From contig CAJINV010000001.1 of the NCBI GenBank assembly GCA_905178155.1, positions 2,904,089 to 2,968,088 of the forward strand: DNA of 64,000 nucleotides. Direction: 5' to 3'. The position numbers and the translations under genes were made by a program. Source of the DNA: Amoebophrya sp. A120 (Eukaryota > Sar > Dinophyceae > Syndiniales > Amoebophryaceae). The notes under the pieces are model-generated. The model did no database searches and was not told where the DNA came from. It saw only the letters and a program-made list of their open reading frames with translations. The number at the start of each line of letters is the position of its first letter. The first letter of the stretch is position 1. Positions 20,321 to 28,460 of this stretch are shown one piece after another.

Positions 20321-21433
20321 TTACTTAGCCGGCACAGCACTTTCTTCCGGTACGTACATCGCATGAAGACAGACTGGAAGTGGATCACGATTTTGAAACA
20401 AGAGACCAAAAGGTCCTTTGATTGTGAAACCCATCGTGGGCTGTTCTTTCGACAACTTGCTCAACAGGGAATATCCGTGTGACAGACCGTCGTGCAATGC
20501 ATCAACATCTCGAGCATTTACGGGATAGGACTCGCCACTGGGAAGTTTTGGTCCTTGGTCTAGTAGTTCGCGTGTAATCTCCAGTTGTGGAATCCCTTTT
20601 GCAACAGCGGCAGAGAAGAGGTCGAGCAAGTATTTTACCACCTCGTCTCCAATGCGGCCGATTGTCTCTTGAAACTCCACCCAGATTTTTCCAGTTCTAC
20701 CCGCAGGAGCGTCCGCGGATGCGGCGCCTCCTGGTGTCAAATTGCGGGCTGCATGAGCGGCGATGATCTGAGCCGGCATCTCGGTGTGAGACCAATGATA
20801 GACCAGAACGCGTACCGGCAGCGGTACCGTATCTATGAGGTACGAATTAGATCGGTCGATTGCCACCTCGTGGCCCTCCATGCGCAAGCGGAAGCCTTGG
20901 AACACAAGGAGGCGCACGACGACCTCGATTCGTGGTCGCTCTCCGTTCGCCAGCGCTGGCGCCCCGTCAAGAAGGTCCCTATCGATTTCAAAGGATTCCA
21001 TGTTTCCTTTTTCGACGCTAGCGTGGATCTTGTCCAGGAAGTACGGAAGGACAGAGCGTGCGTAATACTGTTCAACGACGGAGCAACCGAGCTGTTGCAT
21101 CTGCTTGCAGCTCGGGAGTAGAGACGATGCTGACGCGTCTCCAATGAATTCCACAATCTTTGCGCGGACCGGGGGCGGAAGGGGCGGCTTGTCGGCGCGG
21201 GCTTTGTTGCGCATTGCCAGAACGTACCAGATGTTAATCTGTCCGTGCAAAACTTTCCGAAAATTTCGCGGCTCGACGGTCCGCAATTTCGTGGTAAGTT
21301 GTTCCTTGTCTAGCTCCGTCGCCTTCTTTACCCACTTATCGAAGGAGCCTCGGAACTTTGTCATCACGTTCTCAGAATTGAGGCCGACGTCGCGTGCCGG
21401 GGCGCCGGCTACTAGTGCGGGTTGAGGCGGCAT
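20321..21433 (-). CDS. Unknown protein, tandem paralogue 1
   Basis: An uninterrupted 370-aa frame with an ATG start at 21433. Composition is typical of a folded, soluble, mainly helical protein; no signal peptide or membrane segment is visible. It is clearly homologous over its whole length to the next gene upstream (22269-23486): shared blocks include GQINIWYVLA, RADK.P.PPPVRAKI.EFI, GDEVVKYLL.LFSA, and PKLPSGESYP. I do not recognise the family. The shared blocks make both frames secure as genes. The two copies sit head-to-tail 0.8 kb apart, which indicates local duplication followed by substantial divergence. Function unknown. Confidence 0.8.
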   Translation of the reverse strand: MPPQPALVAGAPARDVGLNSENVMTKFRGSFDKWVKKATELDKEQLTTKLRTVEPRNFRKVLHGQINIWYVLAMRNKARADKPPLPPPVRAKIVEFIGDASASSLLPSCKQMQQLGCSVVEQYYARSVLPYFLDKIHASVEKGNMESFEIDRDLLDGAPALANGERPRIEVVVRLLVFQGFRLRMEGHEVAIDRSNSYLIDTVPLPVRVLVYHWSHTEMPAQIIAAHAARNLTPGGAASADAPAGRTGKIWVEFQETIGRIGDEVVKYLLDLFSAAVAKGIPQLEITRELLDQGPKLPSGESYPVNARDVDALHDGLSHGYSLLSKLSKEQPTMGFTIKGPFGLLFQNRDPLPVCLHAMYVPEESAVPAK

Positions 21434-22268
21434 AGTGTTGTGCGAAGCTTCTAGCTTCTTTTGCGTTCTTGTGTATTCAAGTATCTATACTACGCAGCTT
21501 CGATCACGACGACGACAATTTCAATGACAACCTTTTTGACGTCTGAAGGAGCACAGATACGCTTATCTTTGCTTGTTTTGCTCGTCGCTACGGACTTTGT
21601 ATTGTCAACAGGTCGAGCTCGACAACGTAGAAATCTAAGATGCTGCTTTGCCACTGTGTGCTCGCAAAATCTAAAACAAAACTTAAAGCCACTCAATGAT
21701 CCTTACGTCGTTATCGTCATGCTGCTTTGTTCGTCACTAACACTATGGAAAGACTACTTTTGGAAAGAACAAATGAATCCTCGCTGCAAGGGCAAGATGA
21801 ATATTGTCGTCATATCATACCAAATTCAACTATCAAAACATCACTGATACATGTTGACATGAGCAGATCAAGGTCAAGGGGAGGGACGCGTCCTCGTGTT
21901 TTAGGTCTAGCAACGAACGCCAGTGTCCCCGCACTGCTTTTGTCATCGTGGTTGGCTTTCACTTTATTTGGGAATGTATAAACATGCTGGTGGACCCGGC
22001 TTTCATCTTGAACAACAGAAAGATATCGCTTATCTTCGCCTCGTCCCGGAAGCCGGGAATAACGTCGCGCGTCATTATTTGTTCTTCGGTCATTTGTTCC
22101 TCAGCTCGCCCCAGTCCTAGGAGACAGCAGCACAGAAATATCGAGGGCGTAATCGCAATGCTCATCAGTGCGAATTTCAGCAACAATTAATAGGAATGCT
22201 TATTGCGTTTTTTGCATAAGCGAGAGGGTCGGAGGTGGATCGCGGACGAAGCGCAAGAGGCATCGCGA
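21434..22268. other. Spacer between the tandem paralogues
   Basis: About 0.8 kb with no credible frame; only short overlapping ORFs on both strands. It separates the start of paralogue 1 from the stop of paralogue 2 and shows no obvious repeat with neighbouring spacers. Confidence 0.4.
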
Positions 22269-23486
22269 CTATATCGCGAGTTTATCTACATTGAACTGCG
22301 CATGGAGAAAGAAAGGAAGTGGGTCAGCGTCGTGCTGCATCGGCTCCGCCTCATCTTCCGGCGCATCATCAACGCGGTTGCCATGGACCCGGTTTGGTGG
22401 AACTATCGTGAATCCCTTCGCTTCCTGTTCGTCTGACAGTTTGAAGAGCAGGCACAGAGAAGACGGAAGTTCTCTATGTAGTGCATGCAACTGCGGAATG
22501 CCGAGAGGGTAGGACTCGCCGCTCGGGAGCTTTGGCGCCTGCTCCATCACTTCGCGGCTGATCTCCAGCAGCGGGATGCCCTTGGAGAGGGTGGCAGAAA
22601 AAAGGTTCAGCAGGTACTTCACCACCTCGTCGCCACTGCGGCTGATGGTCTGCTTGAAATCCGACCAAAATGGTGCAGGTTTCCGGGCTTCGCCTTGTGA
22701 AAGATGATGACCCGCCCTCCCCGCCAAGTTGTTGTTGAAACAGTCGACAACTTTCTTTGCAAAGAAAAGTCTCGGTATAGTGGCGTGGCCCCAGTGATTT
22801 ATCCTGACGCGCAAGGGGAGCGGCAGGTGCTGGTCCCAACCGGTGTGCTGGTTTGGCATCTCGATCAGGTTCCACTTGTTCCAGGTCTTCGTAGCGTCGT
22901 CGCCCTCACCGGTTTTTGCAATGATTTCAAAGCCCTTCTTGATGAGGATTACCACGATAATGTCAATACGCGGCCGCTCGTTGTTCGGGAGGCTTGGAGC
23001 GCCATCGAGGATTTGCTGCGTGAGATCGAAGAGGTCGACGGTTCCGGTTTCGACGCTCGCCCGGATTTTTTCAAGAAAATACGGAATCACATCGCGGGCG
23101 TCGTACTGTTCGAGCACGGACGACCCGAGGGTGCTCATTCCTCCGCAATCGGAAGCAACGCGGCCTAGCCCTGCCGGGTCGGTAATGAATTCCAAGATCT
23201 TCGCGCGCACCGGGGGCGGGACCGGCGCCTTGTCTGCACGCGTCTTGTTGCGCACCGCAAGCACATACCAAATGTTGATTTGTCCGTTTAGCACCCGAAG
23301 GTGGGAGCGCTTTTCGAGGCTTACAAGCCGTGACTCGAGATCGTGCTTGTCGAGGTCTGTCACTTTCGCTACCCACTTGTCAAAAGTGCCCCGGAATCGC
23401 GTCATCACACTTTCTGTGTTCAGTGGACGGGGCTGTGTGATGGCGTCCACGGCAGCTCCTGCGGCGGCGCCTGCGTGTGGTGGCAT
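22269..23486 (-). CDS. Unknown protein, tandem paralogue 2
   Basis: A 405-aa uninterrupted frame starting at the ATG at 23486 (MPPHAGAAAGAAVDAI). It aligns with the 370-aa neighbour along its length: NTESVMTRFRGTFDKW, GQINIWYVLAVRNKTRADK, EQYDARDVIPYFLEKIRASV, GDEVVKYLLNLFSATLSKGI. Differences include an inserted loop around residues 200-230 (KTGEGDDATKTWNKWN) and a longer acidic loop near the C-terminus (DDAPEDEAEPMQHD). No signal peptide, membrane helix or known catalytic motif was seen. Family and role unknown; homology to the neighbour is seen directly. Confidence 0.8.
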   Translation of the reverse strand: MPPHAGAAAGAAVDAITQPRPLNTESVMTRFRGTFDKWVAKVTDLDKHDLESRLVSLEKRSHLRVLNGQINIWYVLAVRNKTRADKAPVPPPVRAKILEFITDPAGLGRVASDCGGMSTLGSSVLEQYDARDVIPYFLEKIRASVETGTVDLFDLTQQILDGAPSLPNNERPRIDIIVVILIKKGFEIIAKTGEGDDATKTWNKWNLIEMPNQHTGWDQHLPLPLRVRINHWGHATIPRLFFAKKVVDCFNNNLAGRAGHHLSQGEARKPAPFWSDFKQTISRSGDEVVKYLLNLFSATLSKGIPLLEISREVMEQAPKLPSGESYPLGIPQLHALHRELPSSLCLLFKLSDEQEAKGFTIVPPNRVHGNRVDDAPEDEAEPMQHDADPLPFFLHAQFNVDKLAI

Positions 23487-24224
23487 CTTGTAGCTTCTCA
23501 GTGAGTCTGAGTTCTTGTTTTTGTCCTAGTATAATAGCGCTCCCTCTGCATCCTTTTCCTAATGCTATCTTCACTTCGCTTTACAGTTCTAGCATGTTTT
23601 ACTTGCAACAAGTGGAAATCCTCAAAAATGAAACGTCAACGTATGGAGAATCATAACTGCTCACTATTCTGAGCAATGGCAGTGGTATCTTCACGTTTTG
23701 ATTGATAGATAGCGTGCCGCAACGATGGATGAACACCAGTATGACAGAAAGAGCACCAGCAGGTAGACTTCGTACTTGTCTGCTTAGTGTAGAGACCAGA
23801 TGACTGGTACTGGTTTATCAAGATAAAAATTTTGAATCACATTACTGAAAACAAGAGCCACCACGATCTGCTCCTGCCTGGCAATGTTCTGTCTTTATTC
23901 GTAGCACACATCAGCACAGTCTATACTATTGTGGGCGTTCCACCACAATCCACGGCTGTGCACACCTTCCTCAGCCTCTGCCTCCGGGTCGTCTCTTCTC
24001 ACATCGCATGACGCTCCGCAGAATGTTCGCTTTGGAAAGGGTCCGTGAAGGAGAGGGCTGTAGCCCGGCCCAGGATTTCGTAATCGGCGCGTGTGCTGTG
24101 GCTCGGCTTGTTTGACGGTCGCAACACTGCAGCCGCCGCGACGAGACTGAACTGAAGTATCTGGACACGCCCATATTGGCCTTGTCGCGTTGCTCGGTCT
24201 CTACCTGCTGTCGCAAAGTTTCTT
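23487..24224. other. Intergenic stretch, nothing assigned
   Basis: About 0.74 kb between paralogue 2 and the katanin stop. The frames near 23,970-24,280 overlap the katanin 3' end and look like shadows. No element found. Confidence 0.4.
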
Positions 24225-26207
24225 CTAGATCGTCGCCCCGAATTCCGCCATCCAATCCTGGAACCTTTGTAAATCATCATTCCCGACTGAGCGACTCACG
24301 TTCTTCAGACTGGCCAGAAAATCGTCAAAGGTGATTGGCACTTCATCGAATTGCCTTGCCATCTCGGCCACGTTGGCTTTCTCCTTCCGCGCTTTGCGCA
24401 GCGCCTCGCGGTGCTGCCGCATCTGCATCATGGCAGCTTCGCGACACACGTTGGTGATATCCGCTCCGGAGTAACTCTCGGTAAGCGCCGTGAGCCGGTC
24501 AAAGTCGACGTCGGGCGCCACGCGAATGTCGTTGCACATCAGGTCAAAAATCTGCCGTCGGCCCGCCGCTTCCGGCAGAGGGATGTAGATGCGTTTTTCC
24601 AAGCGCCGCCGCAAAGCCTCGTCTAAATCCCAGGGGCGGTTGGTGGCGGCCAGTACCATCACCAATTTCGTCTGCGATTGTTGTTGCGACACGCCACCAG
24701 AACCGGATCCTGCGGAAGCCGTTGCCGCTTGCTGGTCTGCTCCACCTCCCGAATTACTACTTCCGGGCGGATTACTGTTGATTCCGTCCATTTGCACGAG
24801 CAACTCCGACTTGACGCGGCGGCTCGCTTCGTGCTCCGAGGCCTCGCCCCGCTTGGAACCCAGCGCGTCGACTTCATCGAGAAAGATGACCGTCGGAGCG
24901 TAGTACCGAGCCATTTCGAAGAGCAGGCGAACAAGTTTTTCGGAGTCGCCCCGGTATTTGGAAGCCATGGTGGACGCGGAGACGTTCATAAAGGTTGTTT
25001 CGCACTCGGTGGCGACGGCTTTCGCGAGCATGGTCTTCCCGGTTCCCGGCGGGCCAAAGAGCAGCACCCCACGCCACGGCCGTCGGATGCCTTGAAAGTA
25101 GTCGGGCATCGCTAAGGGCATGACGACCGCTTCGTCCAGCAAGTCCTTCGCGGTTTCGCAGCCCGCAATGGCGTCCCAGGAAACCTGCGGGTCGGACTCC
25201 ACACAGTCGCGCTCCAACATCTGAATCAGTTCCGCGTCGGGTCCGTCCATGCGGTCACCATACACGTGCTCCAGGTAGGACACCCGGCCCGAAACAACCT
25301 GCTGATGGGGACCACCTGCACCTGGTGCATGCCCGTGCGACGTGCCGGCTGGCTGCCGCGCAGGGTTGTGGTTTGCGTTTTGTTGCTGAGCCGCCAGTTG
25401 GGAACCTGATGAACCTGTTGCGCCGCTGCCCCCAGTGCTCGCAGATCTTTTTGTTCCTAGTCCAGTTGCCGAGTGTAGTTCGGGTTGCTGTGCAGCCGTC
25501 CAGGGCTTCGCATAGTTTCGCGAACCCCGTCGAGCGGGTTGGGCAGCAGTAGTAGGTGCGCCACCGGCCGTCATGGAGGGCATGGCGTTAGCAGATGATA
25601 AACCGGAAGCAGCAGCTGCGCCGCCGCCAACGGCCCCGCCGGCTGTTCCGGTTGCCACCCGCGGTCCCCGGCTTGCCCACGGAGCAGCGCCTCCACGCTT
25701 CTTCGCCGGTGGCGGGGACCAAATGTCGCCGCCGGACTGCTGGGCCGCGTCATCACTGTTGTTGAGAAATTCGCTCAGAAGCGCGGAGGTGGAGGAGTTT
25801 TTTTCTCCAGCAGCTGGGGCTTGGGCCATGTTTATTTCTCCTTGTTCAGCGCCTTGCGGAAAATTGTGACCGCTACTGGTCACTGCTGTTTTGACGCCCG
25901 TGCCGGTCGCGCCAGGACCGCCCGGCTCACTTTCAAGCGTTTTCCATACGCTCTCTAAATTCTGGACCAGCCTCATCTCTTCGCGCAGCTGCGAGCGGCA
26001 TTGCACCCAGGTTTCGCTGCGACCCCCGAAGTTCTCGACCGTCTGCGCTAGCATTTCGTACACGGCTAGTGCCTCTGAGTAGTTTCCCAGTACTGCTTGC
26101 TCGCGAGCTTGCTGCACTGTCTGCAGCACACTGACGCCCGTCGAGTTGTCCCCGGAGAAGTTGTGCTGGCCCTGCTCGCGAAGCAACACGCTTGCGGGCC
26201 CCGCCAT
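24225..26207 (-). CDS. KATNA1: Katanin p60 microtubule-severing AAA ATPase
   Basis: A 660-aa frame from the ATG at 26207; a slightly longer frame would need a TTG. Residues about 20-85 match the katanin MIT-like domain (QQAREQAVLGNYSEALAVYE, then VWKTLE). A Ser/Ala/Gln-rich linker runs to about 310. The AAA module begins with VSWDAIAGCETAKDLLDEAV and contains Walker A GPPGTGKT, pore-loop KYRGDSEK, Walker B VIFLDEVDAL, and the second region of homology AATNRPWDLDEALRRRLEKR with its arginines. The C-terminal helix ends FQDWMAEFGATI, which is diagnostic of katanin (VPS4-like end). A Ser/Gly/Gln-rich insert of about 45 aa lies between Walker B and sensor 1, unusual for the family. The protein hexamerises and severs microtubules, relevant to spindle and flagellar dynamics. 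Confidence 0.93.
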   Translation of the reverse strand: MAGPASVLLREQGQHNFSGDNSTGVSVLQTVQQAREQAVLGNYSEALAVYEMLAQTVENFGGRSETWVQCRSQLREEMRLVQNLESVWKTLESEPGGPGATGTGVKTAVTSSGHNFPQGAEQGEINMAQAPAAGEKNSSTSALLSEFLNNSDDAAQQSGGDIWSPPPAKKRGGAAPWASRGPRVATGTAGGAVGGGAAAASGLSSANAMPSMTAGGAPTTAAQPARRGSRNYAKPWTAAQQPELHSATGLGTKRSASTGGSGATGSSGSQLAAQQQNANHNPARQPAGTSHGHAPGAGGPHQQVVSGRVSYLEHVYGDRMDGPDAELIQMLERDCVESDPQVSWDAIAGCETAKDLLDEAVVMPLAMPDYFQGIRRPWRGVLLFGPPGTGKTMLAKAVATECETTFMNVSASTMASKYRGDSEKLVRLLFEMARYYAPTVIFLDEVDALGSKRGEASEHEASRRVKSELLVQMDGINSNPPGSSNSGGGADQQAATASAGSGSGGVSQQQSQTKLVMVLAATNRPWDLDEALRRRLEKRIYIPLPEAAGRRQIFDLMCNDIRVAPDVDFDRLTALTESYSGADITNVCREAAMMQMRQHREALRKARKEKANVAEMARQFDEVPITFDDFLASLKNVSRSVGNDDLQRFQDWMAEFGATI

Positions 26208-26849
26208 GATGCTGGTGTCGTAACGCAACAGATCTCTAAACTTTGACTTGCATTTACTTCTTCATCTTCACCAAGTACATTAGCTTTACAAATGCCTTGG
26301 CCCACGCTGTCTTGATGAAGATTTAGAGGCGCACTCATTTTCAGCTCTTGTTGAGCCACAATGGCTGCAGTCGCTTTTGAACGCAGTCACACGCTCGGGA
26401 AATTGAGATTTGCGATCACTGCAATCGGCAAAAAACAACATAACGCAGAAGCTTTGCCATCCTCATCTAGCTTTTCGTTTTCAACTTTAGCACGGTTTTG
26501 TTTTTCTTGCTATCATAGTTCAGCTCCCTGATTACTCGAATCGAAGTTTGATTGTGTTTGGAAGGAACACCGCCGTATTTAGGAGAGAAAAAGACACGAG
26601 AACGAGCGAACAGAATGACTGCTTCGTACTTGGTTGCCGTTAGCGTTACTCAGATGAGTCGAGCTTTGTTATCAAGATCTACTTGTGTCGCTTGTGGTTC
26701 TTTTCCAGCATAGAGAGGCACCGCAGCTGAGGCACGGCAGCTGACTTGCGGCTACCACGCAAAATGAGAATCTCGGCAGAGATGCCATTATCATCTTCAT
26801 CACGAAGACGAAGAGAGATTTCAATTGACATCTACTATCCAAATTAGTA
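26208..26849. other. Intergenic stretch, nothing assigned
   Basis: About 0.64 kb between the katanin start and the stop of the PRCC-family gene. A short frame with ATG at about 26,335 overlaps the katanin start in another frame; it is not protein-like. Expected to contain the katanin 5' flank. Confidence 0.4.
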
Positions 26850-27914
26850 CTATCTCCACCCGTACTTTGACCCCGCCTCCTGGCGAATTCCGCGGCCGGC
26901 GGAGAGTTGCGCGTTGATCTCGCCCTGCGCACTCCTCGCCATCGCCGCCAGGTAGGTGATCTGGTGCTTTTGCTTCTGCTTTTGGGTAACCTGGGTCGTG
27001 GACCCGGCCTCGACCTGGAAGCCGACGATCGCCTCGTCCTGGGTCTGCGCGTTGGCCCGATCCGCCTTCTCGTGTAGACTGGCCATGTAGGACGGGTTTT
27101 GCTCCAGCCATTTTTCATTGAACAATTCTGTACTTGCGAGCGTGTTCAGCTGCTGCGACTCGAACGCCTCGCTGAGGTCCTTCAAATCCTGCTTGGACAA
27201 AGCATTCGCGCCGCCGTACTGCGCCAGAAAAGCGTCTTTCGCCTGCTGCTTCTGGAGTTCGCTCTGCAAGACCGGGTTCTGTTTCTGTGCTTGCTGGATC
27301 TGCTGCTCCTCCTCGTCAGAGTCCCAGTTGTCGATACTTACAGGAGTCGGTTTGGCCTTGTCTCCACCAGCGGAAGTGGTGCTGGTGCCTGTCGCTTTAT
27401 TCGAGCCAGCCGTACTATCTACAAAACCGCCACCGTAGTCCACGTCGTTTGTCGTAAATGCAAGGCCGCTTTCGGCGTTGTTGTTACCCGCATCTACTCC
27501 GTCGTCATCCGAGCTGTCGTAGCCTGATGCTATCTTGCCTTGATTTATCTTGAATCTGCTCCCCATGCTGCTGCCATTCGTGTTCGCCGCAGCGGACGAG
27601 TTTGCGATCTGCTTTTCCAACTTGAGTTCAACATCGTCCGCAAGGTTAGAAGCCGCTTCCGGAACGTTTTTCGGCGGAGGAAGGAAGCCGAGAATCCCCA
27701 CCGACTTTGGCCTGTTGTCCACGGCGCTGATGAAGGGCTTCGCCTTCTTCGTTTTTTTGTCCTCCTCCGAGTCCTCGTCGTCGCTGCCGATTATTTTCTT
27801 GTTCCGCGCCTGCTGCTCTGCTTTTCGCTTCAGCGAGAGCTGCGCCACTTTGGACTGGAAGGGCCTTGTGGAGCCCTTTTCATCTTCGTCAGAGGACCAG
27901 GCGCCGAAACCCAT
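26850..27914 (-). CDS. PRCC-family nuclear protein
   Basis: A 354-aa frame starting at the ATG of MGFGAWSSDEDEKG (27914). The N-terminus is acidic and Lys-rich (IIGSDDEDSEEDKKTKKAKP) with a Pro patch GILGFLPPPKN. The C-terminal ~40 residues, KQKHQITYLAAMARSAQGEI followed by an Arg-Gln-Glu stretch and the ending SKYGWR, match the conserved PRCC C-terminal domain (Gln-Ile-Thr-Tyr-Leu-Ala ... Lys-Tyr-Gly-Phe/Trp). Human PRCC is a nuclear protein associated with pre-mRNA splicing factors and MAD2B; a nuclear splicing-associated role is likely here, by family. The middle is disordered and Gln/Asp-rich, normal for the family. No introns. Confidence 0.82.
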   Translation of the reverse strand: MGFGAWSSDEDEKGSTRPFQSKVAQLSLKRKAEQQARNKKIIGSDDEDSEEDKKTKKAKPFISAVDNRPKSVGILGFLPPPKNVPEAASNLADDVELKLEKQIANSSAAANTNGSSMGSRFKINQGKIASGYDSSDDDGVDAGNNNAESGLAFTTNDVDYGGGFVDSTAGSNKATGTSTTSAGGDKAKPTPVSIDNWDSDEEEQQIQQAQKQNPVLQSELQKQQAKDAFLAQYGGANALSKQDLKDLSEAFESQQLNTLASTELFNEKWLEQNPSYMASLHEKADRANAQTQDEAIVGFQVEAGSTTQVTQKQKQKHQITYLAAMARSAQGEINAQLSAGRGIRQEAGSKYGWR

Positions 27915-28460
27915 TTTGATGCTGGTGCGAAAAGGACAACTGCGGGTTATTGAGTCTACGCGATATTCATGGAAAAGAATCAAACTTCAAGCTAAAAGGT
28001 CCTCTTTTTTTTATCCTGACGCACAGAATCTAAAAGTCAGCTTTTTGATTTTTTCATGTTTGAGTTGTGTAGTCGCTAGGGGTCCTGGAAGTTATCCGAC
28101 ATTCGAAAGGAAGATCAATGTTTTTTTGCAAGTTCCTACTAAGGCACCCCGTTGATCGGATGATTTTGTTTTTGTCGACATGTTTTTTGAATTTGCGTGC
28201 TTGGCCCATTTTTGTGGAGAGTGCGATTTCAAGACTCACCGTTTAGATCTAGATCTCATTCAGCGTGTGTGTGAGACTGTATACGAAATATCTTCTGCCG
28301 AACATCAAGGTTACACCTGTGGAGGCCTTACTCTCCAAGGCACATTTTGACAGGAGGGCACTGTCAAAATTCATCCGTTCATTTTTTCGCTTTCGCTTTG
28401 TCGCACTTGGTGTAGTAAGTAAACCAAAATCTTTTTTATTTCGAGCCGGAAAATATCGTC
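27915..28460. other. Intergenic stretch, nothing assigned
   Basis: 546 bases separating the PRCC-family start and the stop of poly(A) polymerase 1. T-rich tracts at about 28,000-28,060 and 28,370-28,445 are present. No gene or RNA recognised. Confidence 0.4.
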
